64,000 nucleotides of DNA from Rhizobium leguminosarum (GCF_002953715.1 NZ_CP025012.1:3736501-3800500), one strand, 5' to 3'. Positions 8,931 to 17,519 are shown, counted from the stretch's first letter. Notes: generated by a model from the letters alone, not told the origin. Translations and numbers: made by a program.

Positions 8931-9269
8931 TGCAGCCTCCTGGGCCAGTAAATACTTGACGACCCTAAAAGGACTCTCACGGCAGCGTTAATGCGGGGTA
9001 AACAGCGGTTGTAGGAAACTGCCGTCTAGCGCGTTCCGCGACTCCCAATTCTCATCCGGGATAAGTTGTATTTTTTTCTCAAAATTTAGAAATAAATAAA
9101 ATAAAAACAATATGTTGAATCATCAAGTCAAGCGTTGGGCTTTCACCGACACGCCATCAACATCTTTCGTTAATCACAACGCTGGCGAGTCCGGCGCGTT
9201 TACCGGACGTTTCCATCCTGCCCGTAAAAATAGAGTCGAATTGCCTGGATTTTAAGAAAAGGTATAAAA
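8931..9269. promoter_or_regulatory. Divergent intergenic region between the che operon and the receptor-like gene
   Basis: About 340 bases without a gene separate two divergent transcription units, so promoters in both directions must lie here. The segment 9064-9125 is strikingly AT-rich (runs of T, then A/T) against a GC-rich background. I could not identify a convincing -35/-10 pair or sigma-54 site by eye. AAGAAAAGG at 9254-9262 is the ribosome site of the plus-strand gene. Confidence 0.5.
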
Positions 9270-11009
9270 GTGGCACACGCTCTGGTATCGCCGAACGCTG
9301 CAGCCTACACATCAGGACGGGACATCAGCCAGACCCTGGAATCCGCCCGCGGCCAGGTCGAGGAACGTTTCCTCGAAGGCGGCACCGTGCTGCTGTCGGT
9401 GATGGATGTCCTCAACCGTCTGTTGAACTCGCTCGAGAGTGTTACCACGACGCTCGACAACAAGGATGCGAGCGACACCAGCGCCGATCTCCGCGCCACG
9501 GTGGAGAGCTTGACGGCGCTGCCGGTCACCGAGGAAAACCGCCAGCAGGCACTCGTCTCGCTGGCGCATACCGGCAGGGAGCTGCGCAAGCACGTCTCCG
9601 ACATGCAGGAGACGATGCGTTATCTCAGAACCTTTGCCGTGACCGTGAAGATCACCGGTGCCGGCCTTGCCGAATTCGCCGGCTTCGCCCAGGAGATCCT
9701 GGAGCGCATCTATTCCGGCACCGATGAGGTCAACCGTTTCGCCACGCATCTCGACAGTCTCGATAAGGAGGTCAAGCTCGCCACCTCCTTTGGCGCCAGC
9801 GTTTCCAAAGGTTATGCCGATACAGTTCCGGCCGTCGCCGGAGCCCTGCGCGATGATGCCGCCAAGATCGCCCAACATCGCAAGGATCTCGGCGTCATCG
9901 CCCGCGAAGTCGGCGCGATTGCCCGCGCCGTCCAGGGCAAGGTCGCCTCGACGCTGTCTGCCTTGCAGATCGGCGATATCACCCGCCAGCGCATCGAACA
10001 TGTACAGGCTACCTTTTCGCTCCTTGAGGATTTCTTTGCCGGCGAGGATGGCGCCAGACTCGACGCCGGCGCGCGCCAGCGCCTCCAGAACGTCATTCAC
10101 CATCTGACCGCAGCGCAGATGAACGACATGTGCGCAAATTTCCAGCGGGATTCTGAGAACGTCGTCAAGACGATCGCGAGTTTCGACCACGATATGCGAG
10201 AGATCCTCAAGCTGCGTGATCAGATGAGCGGTCAGAGCGGCGAGGCCGGCGGCAACTTCATGCGCGCGCTGGAATCCAGCGTTTCGGCCGCCCACGAAAT
10301 CGTCAAGCAGGTCGACACGGCAAGCCGCCAGGCCGATCAGGTGAGCCAGTCGACGATCGGCACGGCCGCCAAGCTCTCCGAAGCGATCGGCAACATCCGC
10401 GCCGTCAAGACCGACATTCACTATATGGCTTTGAATACCAACCTGCGCTGCAGCCGCCTCGGCGAGGAAGGCAAGTCGATCAACGTCGTCACCGCCGAGC
10501 TGCGCATCTTCGCCGGCAAGCTCGACGATTCCGCCGACGCCATCGTCACCGGCTTACCCGCGCTCGAAGCCGCAGCCGGGCGCGTTGCTCCCGCCACGGA
10601 TGCCGGAGCCGGCAGCCTGGGAGAAAGCCTGACGTCGGCCGTCGGCAACATCCGCTCTGCAGCCAACGTGATGGAAAACGAGTTGAAGGTGCTCGCCGAG
10701 AACGGTCGCGAGGTCGCCACCAAGATCAGCCTGCTGATCGGCAAACTCGATTTCCAGCATGATCTCGGCGAAGTCCTTGCCGGCTGCGCCGATCTGCTCG
10801 AAGGCGTCGCCGGCACTGAGGTCGCCGATATCTCCGATCTCGCAGAAACGATCGCGCCGCTCGACCGCAAGATCTTCAAGCACTACACGATGGTCCAGGA
10901 ACGCAACATTCATCGCGGCATCATTCCGGCGAGCGAAGAGGCTCCCGCTCCCGCCGAGCCCGCCAAAGCCGAAAACGACGAGGATCTTTTCGCCGACGCG
11001 CTTTTCTAG
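9270..11009 (+). CDS. Soluble receptor-like coiled-coil protein with degenerate chemoreceptor tip
   Basis: Protein of 579 residues, GTG start with AAGAAAAGG upstream. It has no signal peptide or membrane segment and is predominantly alpha-helical. Residues about 386-412 read MALNTNLRCSRLGEEGKS followed by NVVTAELR, alignable with the MCP hairpin tip (ALNAAVEAARAGEHGKGF, VVASEVR) of the neighbouring receptors. Several residues used for kinase/CheW contact differ: EAAR is replaced by RCSR and GKGF by GKSI. It lies divergent from the che operon, so a role in the same signalling system is likely. It may be a cytoplasmic receptor, an adaptor or a competitive inhibitor of arrays. No sensory domain is recognised. 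Confidence 0.75.
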   Translation: MAHALVSPNAAAYTSGRDISQTLESARGQVEERFLEGGTVLLSVMDVLNRLLNSLESVTTTLDNKDASDTSADLRATVESLTALPVTEENRQQALVSLAHTGRELRKHVSDMQETMRYLRTFAVTVKITGAGLAEFAGFAQEILERIYSGTDEVNRFATHLDSLDKEVKLATSFGASVSKGYADTVPAVAGALRDDAAKIAQHRKDLGVIAREVGAIARAVQGKVASTLSALQIGDITRQRIEHVQATFSLLEDFFAGEDGARLDAGARQRLQNVIHHLTAAQMNDMCANFQRDSENVVKTIASFDHDMREILKLRDQMSGQSGEAGGNFMRALESSVSAAHEIVKQVDTASRQADQVSQSTIGTAAKLSEAIGNIRAVKTDIHYMALNTNLRCSRLGEEGKSINVVTAELRIFAGKLDDSADAIVTGLPALEAAAGRVAPATDAGAGSLGESLTSAVGNIRSAANVMENELKVLAENGREVATKISLLIGKLDFQHDLGEVLAGCADLLEGVAGTEVADISDLAETIAPLDRKIFKHYTMVQERNIHRGIIPASEEAPAPAEPAKAENDEDLFADALF

Positions 11010-11024
11010 GTTAGGATATGGTCG

Positions 11025-12107
11025 CTATCGCCGCCGGAACTTGTTGGCGGCCTCGATCGCCGCCTTCTGCTGATCGTCCTCGATGCCGAGATAGAAATCC
11101 TCGAGTGCCGGATCGGCAAGCCCGGCCCGGCGCGACAGCACGTACCACTTCGCCGCCTCGATCGGATTGGGCGCCGTGCCGATCGCATTGATATAGAGAT
11201 GGGCGAGCTTGTTCTGCGCGGCGACATTACCGCCATTGGCTGCAAGTTTCAGCCATTCGAAACCCTTGACATAATCCTTCGGCCCGCCGACGCCGTTGAC
11301 CAGCCAGATGCCGAGATCGAGCTGGGCCGTGTCGAAGCCGGCGCGCGCCGCACGTGCCATCCATTCGCGCGCGAGCTGCTTCTTTTCCTCCGGCAGGTCC
11401 TTCAGCGTCGCATAGATCTGCGCCACGGCATATTGCGAATCGGCAATGCCCTGCTCGGCCGATTTCTCGTAGAACGGCAGCGCGAGCTTCAGTCCCTTCT
11501 CGCCGGGATTGTCGGCGACGAGAAGCTGCGCCCAGTTGAATTCCGCCGAAGGATTACCGGCCTCGGCCGCCTTGTGCATGTAGTCGTCGGCCTTGACCTT
11601 GTCACGCGGCACGCCCTCGCCTTCCATCAGGATCAACGCATATTTGAACATTGCCGCCGCATCGCCGCCTTCGGCCGCCTTGCCGTACCAGAAGGCAGCA
11701 TTCTTCACATCCTTCTTGACGCCGAGACCCTGCGAGAGGATTTCGCCGATCAGCGTCTGCGCCGCCGGATCGCCGAGCTGGGCGCGCGGCAGCGCCTTGT
11801 CCATTGCCGTCAGATAATAACCGCGCTGGAAGGCGCCGTAGGCTTCGTCGATCGGCCCCTTGTAGTCCTTCTCCGGCGGAAGATCCGGCAGCTTCGCACC
11901 CATGCGGTCGAACACGCCGACGCCATCGGAGGGCCCGACGCCCGAGGCGGAGGGCCGGTCGGTGCGGAAGGTCGAAGCCGGCGCCGTGCCCGGCTGGCTG
12001 ATGACGCTGTCCGACGCCTGCGCAAAGGCGACATTCGGCCCGGCCGCAAGGAGGGCGGCCATGCTGGCAACGATATATTTCAAAAGGCGGGCGGGCGGGA
12101 TCGGCAT
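11025..12107 (-). CDS. Secreted Sel1-repeat (TPR-like) protein
   Basis: Protein of 360 residues with an N-terminal signal peptide (MPIPPARLLKYIVASMAALL, cleaved near AFAQA) followed by about six Sel1-like repeats between residues 85 and 340. Repeat signatures include AAFWYGKAAEGGDAAAMFKYA and GFEWLKLAANGGNVAAQNKLA. Sel1 proteins are periplasmic or membrane scaffolds for protein interaction. The start at 12107 is chosen because it begins the signal peptide and lies just after the upstream gene stop; an earlier in-frame start at 12158 would overlap that gene. It probably forms an operon with the ThiE homologue. The binding partner is not known. Confidence 0.85.
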   Translation of the reverse strand: MPIPPARLLKYIVASMAALLAAGPNVAFAQASDSVISQPGTAPASTFRTDRPSASGVGPSDGVGVFDRMGAKLPDLPPEKDYKGPIDEAYGAFQRGYYLTAMDKALPRAQLGDPAAQTLIGEILSQGLGVKKDVKNAAFWYGKAAEGGDAAAMFKYALILMEGEGVPRDKVKADDYMHKAAEAGNPSAEFNWAQLLVADNPGEKGLKLALPFYEKSAEQGIADSQYAVAQIYATLKDLPEEKKQLAREWMARAARAGFDTAQLDLGIWLVNGVGGPKDYVKGFEWLKLAANGGNVAAQNKLAHLYINAIGTAPNPIEAAKWYVLSRRAGLADPALEDFYLGIEDDQQKAAIEAANKFRRR

Positions 12108-12117
12108 GAGCGCGATT

Positions 12118-12771
12118 TCAATCCTCAAACCGTGGCGCTTTTTCGTCAAGCAACGCATTGATTTCGGCGACGACTGATGGCGCCCGGGCGGGCTCGCCGA
12201 AGACCGCCAGCCGCAGCGCCACGAACTCCGCTCCAGTTTCGGCGACGGCCAGCGCCGAGGCCGGATCAGTGCCGCCCATGACGATGCAGGGGATCTCGAT
12301 CATCGAGGCCCACCATTCGCCGAGCGCAAGGTTCTTCGGATGCGCCTCCGGCTTGATGTCGCCGTCGAGCTTGCCGAAGAAGATATAGTCCGGCCTGACT
12401 TCGCCGATTTCCAGCGCATGGTGCCGGTCGGCCGCGTTGCCGCCGCCGACGATCAGCTTCGGCGCATGTTTGTCGATCGCTTCCGAAAGCGCCTCGGCAT
12501 TGCTGGAAAGGTGCAGACCATCGGCCTTTGCCCGGCCTGCGACACGGCTGTCACCTGCAATCAACGCGGCTGCGCCAGCATTCTGGATCAGCGGCACCAG
12601 CTTTTCGGCATGTTTCTGGAAGGTGCCGTCGTCGAGCCCGTATTGCGGCACGATCACCGAGGCGACATCGCCGCCCTTCAGCGCATCGGCGACGATCTTT
12701 GCCTGTTCATCGGCATCGGCGATATCAGGCACGATGAGCACAAGGCGGCAGCGATTTTCCGGTTCGGTCAT
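12118..12771 (-). CDS. Thiamine-phosphate synthase family protein (ThiE-like)
   Basis: TIM-barrel protein of 217 residues related to ThiE, which joins HMP-PP and thiazole phosphate to make thiamine phosphate. The phosphate-binding end of the barrel is visible in PDYIFFGKLDGDIKPEAH, PCIVMGGTDPASA and ETGAEFVALRLAVF, and the ADGLHLSSN strand matches the DGxHLGQ region. It stands alone without thiC, thiG or thiD, and several canonical ThiE residues (DGVHLGQ, GP(I/V)F.T.TK) are altered. It may therefore be a paralog with a divergent function. It lies 10 bases upstream of the Sel1 gene start. Confidence 0.75.
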   Translation of the reverse strand: MTEPENRCRLVLIVPDIADADEQAKIVADALKGGDVASVIVPQYGLDDGTFQKHAEKLVPLIQNAGAAALIAGDSRVAGRAKADGLHLSSNAEALSEAIDKHAPKLIVGGGNAADRHHALEIGEVRPDYIFFGKLDGDIKPEAHPKNLALGEWWASMIEIPCIVMGGTDPASALAVAETGAEFVALRLAVFGEPARAPSVVAEINALLDEKAPRFED

Positions 12772-12878
12772 GAGGTCTTTCCGTTTCCGGCGAATTCCCC
12801 TTCGAAATGAGAGATCCGCACTCGTTTTGTGTGAGTAGTTCCGTTAGACGAGGCTTGCAAGAGGAGGACGTCGAAAGC

Positions 12879-13643
12879 ATGCCGCAGGATTTGTCATTCT
12901 ACTACGCCGCCGTGCCCGCCGTTCTGCTGGTGGGCCTCGCAAAGGGTGGCATGGGCGACGCTTTGTCGCTGATCGGCCTGCCCTTCCTCGCCCTCGTCGT
13001 CTCACCGGTCGAGGCGGCGGCCATCCTGCTGCCGATCCTGGTCTTCATGGACATGATCTCGCTCGTCATCTGGCGCAAACATGGCGACTGGGCGACGTTG
13101 AAGATCATGCTGCCGGGCGCCATCTTCGGCATCGCGCTGGGCTGGGCGACCTCGGCCCTGGTTCCGGGCAACATGCTGCGCATCGTCATCGGCGCGGTGA
13201 CCATCCTCTTCTGCCTGCGCTATTTCTGGAACAATTTCGGCCCGGGCGCCGGCAAGGTGATCCCGCCGCGCGGCCAGCGGCCGGTAGCAGCCAGCCTCTG
13301 GGGGACATTTTCCGGTTACGGCAGCTTCGTCGCCCATGCCGGCGGTGCGCCCTTCCAGATCTATGCCCTGCCGCTCAAATTGCAGCCGCGCGAATATACC
13401 GGCACCAGCGTACGCTTCTTCGCGATCCTCAACGCCATCAAGCTGATCCCCTATTTCGCGCTCGGCCAGCTCGACACCCAGAATCTTGCGACCTCCGCGA
13501 CGCTTCTGCCCTTTGCCCCGCTCGCCACCATCGCCGGCGCCTGGTGCGTGCGCCGCATGAGGCCACAGATCTTCTATCCCTTCATGTATGCGATGGCGCT
13601 GATCGCCGCCTTCCTGATCGTGCGCGAGGGCCTTGGCTGGTAG
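12879..13643 (+). CDS. TauE/SafE family permease
   Basis: Integral membrane protein of 254 residues with about seven to eight hydrophobic segments, typical of the TauE/SafE (formerly DUF81) anion export family, which moves sulfite, sulfoacetate or related anions. The glycine-rich LVGLAKGGMGDALSLIGLPF first repeat and a second repeat around GTFSGYGSFVAHAGGAPF are family hallmarks of its internal duplication. The start at 12879 follows GAGGAGG. It is divergent from the ThiE-like gene. The substrate cannot be assigned. Confidence 0.88.
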   Translation: MPQDLSFYYAAVPAVLLVGLAKGGMGDALSLIGLPFLALVVSPVEAAAILLPILVFMDMISLVIWRKHGDWATLKIMLPGAIFGIALGWATSALVPGNMLRIVIGAVTILFCLRYFWNNFGPGAGKVIPPRGQRPVAASLWGTFSGYGSFVAHAGGAPFQIYALPLKLQPREYTGTSVRFFAILNAIKLIPYFALGQLDTQNLATSATLLPFAPLATIAGAWCVRRMRPQIFYPFMYAMALIAAFLIVREGLGW

Positions 13644-13650
13644 AAACCAC

Positions 13651-13757
13651 TAAAGCATGTCGCACAAAACTGTGCGGCGGTTTTGCGATAACGACATGCG
13701 TAAAAACAAAGACCTAAAGCGCAAGGCGCGAATCTGAAAGATCGCGACGCGCTTTAG
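13651..13757. repeat. Rhizobial palindromic intergenic repeat (copy A)
   Basis: A hairpin-forming element, AAAGCATGTCGCACAAAA ... GGTTTTGCGATAACGACATGCGT, followed by AAAGACCTAAAGCGC and a second short inverted arm ending GCGACGCGCTTTA. Nearly the same mosaic occurs at 17562-17641 and a variant at 50275-50375. It resembles the RIME-type mosaic repeats known from Rhizobium and Agrobacterium, though that naming is from memory. Confidence 0.8.
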
Positions 13758-13824
13758 AAACCACGGCACGCTGCAATGCACAATTTCCTTGCTGGCGCGG
13801 CCGGTTTGACGTAGCGTTCCCGCC

Positions 13825-14085
13825 ATGTCGAACACGGACCCTTTCTCTGCGATTGCCGATCCGAACCGGCGGTTTCTGCTGGAGGAATTGCGTCGCGCGC
13901 CACGGACGGTCAATGAGCTCGCCGAGGGCCTGCCGATCAGCCGCCCTGCTGTTTCGCAGCATCTGAAGGCGCTACTCGACAGCAATCTCGTCTCCGTGAC
14001 CTCGGAAGGCACCAAACGTATCTATACGGTCAACAACCGCGGCTTCGACAAGCTCAATTTGTGGCTGGATCAGTTCTGGGCCTGA
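13825..14085 (+). CDS. ArsR-family winged-helix transcriptional regulator
   Basis: Compact winged-helix protein of 86 residues. The recognition-helix region PISRPAVSQHLKALLDSNLV and the wing SVTSEGTKRIYTV are typical of ArsR/SmtB proteins. There are no cysteines or obvious metal ligands, so it belongs to the non-metal-sensing branch, which often pairs with SRPBCC/AHSA1 proteins; no such partner is adjacent here. It is a single-gene unit and its target is unknown. Confidence 0.88.
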   Translation: MSNTDPFSAIADPNRRFLLEELRRAPRTVNELAEGLPISRPAVSQHLKALLDSNLVSVTSEGTKRIYTVNNRGFDKLNLWLDQFWA

Positions 14086-14291
14086 TGCATGTTCCCATAA
14101 GATCTGGGGACATGATGCGAATCATAAGAACGCGATGTGAGACGTGGCGGACCCAAAAGCGCCAGCCACGATGCCGGATGCATCGGACTGGCGCAAATCT
14201 GGTGTCAAATCACCGGTTCTTGCTAATTTTTGGCGGAGTGGATGGATTTACCTTGTTGCGCAAGATGATCGCCCGGCGACCCTTGGGAAGA

Positions 14292-14465
14292 TTAGTGGAC
14301 GGATGATTTAAGACGCTGAATCTCGTCCTTGATGCGCAGCTTGCGGCGCTTGCATTCGGCAAGTTCCGTATCGGAAATAGAGGGAGATGTTCTGAGCGCG
14401 TGCAACTCCTCCTCGAGAGCAACGTGCTTTTTCTGGAGTGACTCAAGATGAGCTTGAACAGTCAT
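14292..14465 (-). CDS. DUF465 (YdcH-like) small protein
   Basis: A short minus-strand frame gives a 57-residue protein, MTVQAHLESLQKKHVALEEE at the N-terminus and AECKRRKLRIKDEIQRLK near the end. It is a helical hairpin/coiled coil with the CKRRKLRIKDEI signature of DUF465 (YdcH). GGAAGG lies upstream of the ATG. A second DUF465 gene sits divergently at 14694. The family is small, cytoplasmic and of unknown function. Confidence 0.85.
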   Translation of the reverse strand: MTVQAHLESLQKKHVALEEELHALRTSPSISDTELAECKRRKLRIKDEIQRLKSSVH

Positions 14466-14693
14466 ATGACCCTTCCTTCCTCTTTACCCTCCCCGGCCAT
14501 CATCGTCGGGGATCAAGGTGTCAACGGCCGGACTGTGACATATTTTTGAAGGCTTGTCGAAGGCCAAAAGATGGAGACTGGATGGCAATTTCATGATCAA
14601 GACTAACTAGCCGTTACCTGTATTTGGTGATAGGAGCTTGCGGAAATCATCGGCAGATCGGACAAGGTCCAGGGACGGTAACGGGGAATGCAT

Positions 14694-14897
14694 ATGGCCG
14701 ATCAGGAACAGGCGGAAATCAGGCTCACGGTGGCGCGTCTGCGTCAGGAGCACGAGGATTTCGACGCCGCGATCAACGCCATGATCCAGACCGGATGCGA
14801 TGCTCTGCGGATCCAGCGTATGAAAAAGAAAAAGCTCGTCATCAAGGACAGGCTCTCCAAGCTGGAAGATCAGATCATCCCTGACATCATAGCCTGA
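14694..14897 (+). CDS. DUF465 (YdcH-like) small protein
   Basis: Protein of 67 residues beginning MADQEQAEIRLTVARLRQEH, with the family core DALRIQRMKKKKLVIKDRLS. It is strongly charged and predicted to form an antiparallel helical hairpin. An alternative ATG two codons earlier (14688) is possible. It ends 18 bases before purE and may be co-transcribed with purEK. The function is undetermined. Confidence 0.85.
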   Translation: MADQEQAEIRLTVARLRQEHEDFDAAINAMIQTGCDALRIQRMKKKKLVIKDRLSKLEDQIIPDIIA

Positions 14898-14915
14898 GAG
14901 GGAATAGCAGCAACG

Positions 14916-15410
14916 ATGACAGACAGACCACCCGTCGCCATCATCATGGGCAGTCAGTCCGACTGGGAGACCATGAAAAACGCCGCCGACACGCTGGAGG
15001 CGCTGGAAATCCCTTATGATGCGCGCATCATTTCGGCGCACCGCACAGTGGATCGGTTGGTCAATTTCGCCAAGGGCGCACGCGCGGAGGGCTTCAAGGT
15101 CATCATCGCCGGCGCCGGCGGCGCCGCCCACCTGCCGGGCATGACCGCCGCGATGACACCGCTGCCGGTTTTCGGCGTGCCGGTCCAGTCGAAAGCCCTG
15201 TCCGGCCAGGACAGCCTCCTTTCCATCGTGCAGATGCCGGCCGGTATTCCTGTGGGCACGCTTGCCATCGGCAAGGCCGGCGCGGTCAACGCCGCCCTTC
15301 TCGCCGCCGCCGTGCTTGCCCTTTCCGACGAAGAAATCGCCGACCGGCTCGACGAATGGCGCGAGCGCCAGAGTGCTGCCGTCGCCGAATACCCGATGGA
15401 CGACCTATGA
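14916..15410 (+). CDS. purE: N5-carboxyaminoimidazole ribonucleotide mutase PurE
   Basis: Catalyses N5-CAIR to CAIR conversion in purine synthesis. At 164 residues it is the normal class I length. The nucleotide-binding motifs GSQSDWETM, the ISAHRT loop with the catalytic His, and AGAGGAAHLPGM are all present. It is coupled to purK by an ATGA overlap, so the two enzymes for consecutive steps are made together. Confidence 0.98.
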   Translation: MTDRPPVAIIMGSQSDWETMKNAADTLEALEIPYDARIISAHRTVDRLVNFAKGARAEGFKVIIAGAGGAAHLPGMTAAMTPLPVFGVPVQSKALSGQDSLLSIVQMPAGIPVGTLAIGKAGAVNAALLAAAVLALSDEEIADRLDEWRERQSAAVAEYPMDDL

Positions 15411-16483
15411 CGGCAAGAACGATCGGCATTATCGGCGGCGGCCAGCTCGGCCGCATGCTGGCGATTGCCGCCGCCCGGTTGAATTTTCGCACGGTCGTCC
15501 TCGAGCCGCAGGCGGACTGCCCGGCCGCCCAGCTCGCCAACCGGCAGATTACCGCCGCCTACGACGATCCGGCAGCACTGGCCGAACTCGCCGATATCTG
15601 TGATGTCGTCACCTACGAATTCGAAAACGTGCCCGTCGCAGCCGCCGAAAGGCTCTCGGCAAGCGTCTCGGTCTATCCGCCGCCGAAGGCGCTGGAAGCC
15701 GCCCAGGACCGCCTCGTCGAAAAGCGTTTTCTCAATGACTGCGGCATATCGACCGCCCGCTTCCACGCGATCGACAGCCAGGCCGATCTCGAGACGGCAC
15801 TGAAGGATTTCGGCGGCCAGGGCGTGCTGAAGACCCGCCGTCTCGGTTATGACGGAAAGGGCCAGAAGGTTTTCCGCTCGGCCGCCGACAGCCCGGATGG
15901 CGCCTATGCCGCGCTCGGCGGCGTGCCGCTCATCCTCGAAAGTTTCGTCGCTTTCGAGCGCGAGGTCTCGATCATCGCCGCGCGCGCCACCGACGGTACG
16001 GTCGTCTGCTTCGATCCCGCCGAGAATGTGCACCGCAACGGTATCCTCCACACCTCGACGGTTCCCGCCGCGATCTCTGCTGCGACGGCGGACGCCGCGC
16101 GCCAATCGGCCGAAAAGATTCTTGCCGCGTTGAACTATGTCGGCGTCATCGGCATCGAATTCTTCGTGCTTGCCGATGGCGGCCTGATCGCCAACGAGAT
16201 GGCGCCGCGTGTCCACAACTCCGGTCACTGGACGGAAGCCGCCTGTGTCGTCAGCCAGTTCGAGCAGCATATCCGGGCCGTCGCCGGCCTGCCGCTCGGC
16301 AGTGGCGAGCGCCATTCCGACTGCATTCTGCAGAACCTGATCGGCGACGATATCCTTGCCGTTCCCGACTGGTTGCGGCGCCCCGACACGCTGGTTCATC
16401 TCTATGGCAAGACCGAGTGGCGCCCCGGCCGCAAGATGGGTCATGTCACCACCTTGACGCCGAAATCGCCGGTTTTGGCCTGA
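15407..16483 (+). CDS. purK: N5-carboxyaminoimidazole ribonucleotide synthase PurK
   Basis: ATP-grasp enzyme of 358 residues that makes N5-CAIR from AIR, bicarbonate and ATP. The N-terminal IGIIGGGQLGRMLA motif, the central ATP-grasp segments (GVLKTRRLGYDGKGQ, EVSIIAARATDG) and the NEMAPRVHNSGHWT metal/substrate motif are intact. The start at 15407 overlaps the purE stop as ATGA. A hairpin and T-run at 16567-16589 could terminate the operon. Confidence 0.98.
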   Translation: MTARTIGIIGGGQLGRMLAIAAARLNFRTVVLEPQADCPAAQLANRQITAAYDDPAALAELADICDVVTYEFENVPVAAAERLSASVSVYPPPKALEAAQDRLVEKRFLNDCGISTARFHAIDSQADLETALKDFGGQGVLKTRRLGYDGKGQKVFRSAADSPDGAYAALGGVPLILESFVAFEREVSIIAARATDGTVVCFDPAENVHRNGILHTSTVPAAISAATADAARQSAEKILAALNYVGVIGIEFFVLADGGLIANEMAPRVHNSGHWTEAACVVSQFEQHIRAVAGLPLGSGERHSDCILQNLIGDDILAVPDWLRRPDTLVHLYGKTEWRPGRKMGHVTTLTPKSPVLA

Positions 16484-16523
16484 GAAAACACCCTTGTGCC
16501 TTGGGAAAAACACCTTCATGTGG

Positions 16524-16552
16524 TTGACACGGAAAAGGTGACGAGGTATCTG
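16524..16552 (+). promoter_or_regulatory. Candidate sigma-70 promoter for rpmJ
   Basis: TTGACA at 16524 and TATCTG at 16547 with a 17-base spacer form a good housekeeping-type promoter on the plus strand. It lies about 95 bases upstream of the rpmJ start and before the hairpin at 16567-16589. That hairpin would therefore be in the rpmJ leader. Confidence 0.55.
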
Positions 16553-16566
16553 CTCCCCACCTAAAC

Positions 16567-16589
16567 AGCGCGCCCGATGGCGCGCTTTT
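16567..16589 (+). terminator. Hairpin plus T-run between purK and rpmJ
   Basis: AGCGCGCC-CGAT-GGCGCGCT followed by TTTG. It is a compact stem of 8 bp with a tetraloop. It may end the purEK message. It lies downstream of a promoter-like TTGACA/TATCTG pair, so it could instead act as a leader attenuator for rpmJ. Confidence 0.6.
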
Positions 16590-16646
16590 GATTGTTAAAG
16601 ATACGGGCGAATGTGAATTCCCCCATAGAGATCGCGGATCAGAAAA

Positions 16647-16772
16647 ATGAAGATCAAGAATTCGCTCAAGTCGCTCAAGGCTCGTCACCGTGACAACCGT
16701 CTGGTTCGCCGCAAGGGCCGCATCTACATCATCAACAAGCTGAACCCGCGCTTCAAGGCTCGTCAGGGCTGA
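16647..16772 (+). CDS. rpmJ: 50S ribosomal protein L36 (cysteine-free form)
   Basis: A 41-residue basic protein beginning [20 protein letters not shown] and ending [12 protein letters not shown]. This is the cysteine-free, zinc-independent L36 form usual in alphaproteobacteria. It is a standalone gene preceded by its own leader. Confidence 0.97.
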
Positions 16773-16883
16773 TTTCGCGCGTCCGGATCGCCTGCCGCGC
16801 GAGCTTGCGCCGGCAGATATATCCGGTGGGTCGCTGCGGCGATCACGTCAATTTTGTTTGATCTTCGGCGTTGGCGGGCTAAT

Positions 16884-17519
16884 ATGTCCGCCATGCGCTT
16901 TTTTGCTTTGACGTCAGCGGCACTGCCGCTCGCCCTCATCCTGCTCACCTCCCCCTTTCCGGCGGCCGCCGCGGAAAACCCGGCTGCCGCCACGAAAAAG
17001 GATGTCATCGTCGAGCAGACGGATGTCAACAGTTCGCCCAAGCAGCACCTCGACCAGCTCTTCAGCCAGTTGAAGCGTGAACGCGACCCCGACAAGGCCA
17101 GCGGCATCGCCAATGAAATCCGCACGGAATGGAACGATTCCGGCAGTGCCACCGTCAATCTGCTGATGCAGTGGGCCGACAAGGCAATCGAGGAAAAGCG
17201 CAATCCCGCTGCCCTCGATTTCCTCGATGAGGCGATCGCGCTGAAACCCGACTATGCCGAAAGCTGGAACCGCCGCGCCACGCTGAATTTCGTCATGGGC
17301 AATTACCGCAAGTCGATGTCCGACATCGAACGTGTGCTCGATCTCGAGCCGCGCCATTTCGGCGCGCTCTCCGGCATGGCGGCGATCCTCAGTAATTCCG
17401 GCAACGACCAGCTGACCTTGAAGGCGTGGGAGCGTTTCCTCGATGTCTATCCCGCCGAACGCACCGCGCAAGAGCAGGTCAACACACTGGCGGAAAAACT
17501 CGCCGGCAATCGCACCTGA
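16884..17519 (+). CDS. Exported tetratricopeptide-repeat protein
   Basis: Protein of 211 residues with a signal peptide (hydrophobic PLALILLTSPFPAAAA near residue 10-30). At least two TPR motifs are seen between about 100 and 190, for example AIALKPDYAESWNRRATLNF and VLDLEPRHFGALSGMAAIL. It is probably periplasmic. The start could also be the ATG three codons later. Stand-alone gene; partner unknown. Confidence 0.82.
   Translation: MSAMRFFALTSAALPLALILLTSPFPAAAAENPAAATKKDVIVEQTDVNSSPKQHLDQLFSQLKRERDPDKASGIANEIRTEWNDSGSATVNLLMQWADKAIEEKRNPAALDFLDEAIALKPDYAESWNRRATLNFVMGNYRKSMSDIERVLDLEPRHFGALSGMAAILSNSGNDQLTLKAWERFLDVYPAERTAQEQVNTLAEKLAGNRT

Noticed and set aside
9064..9125. AT-rich tract as a possible origin or integration site
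   Set aside because: It is short, between divergent genes, and explained more simply as promoter DNA. No iterons or DnaA-box cluster.
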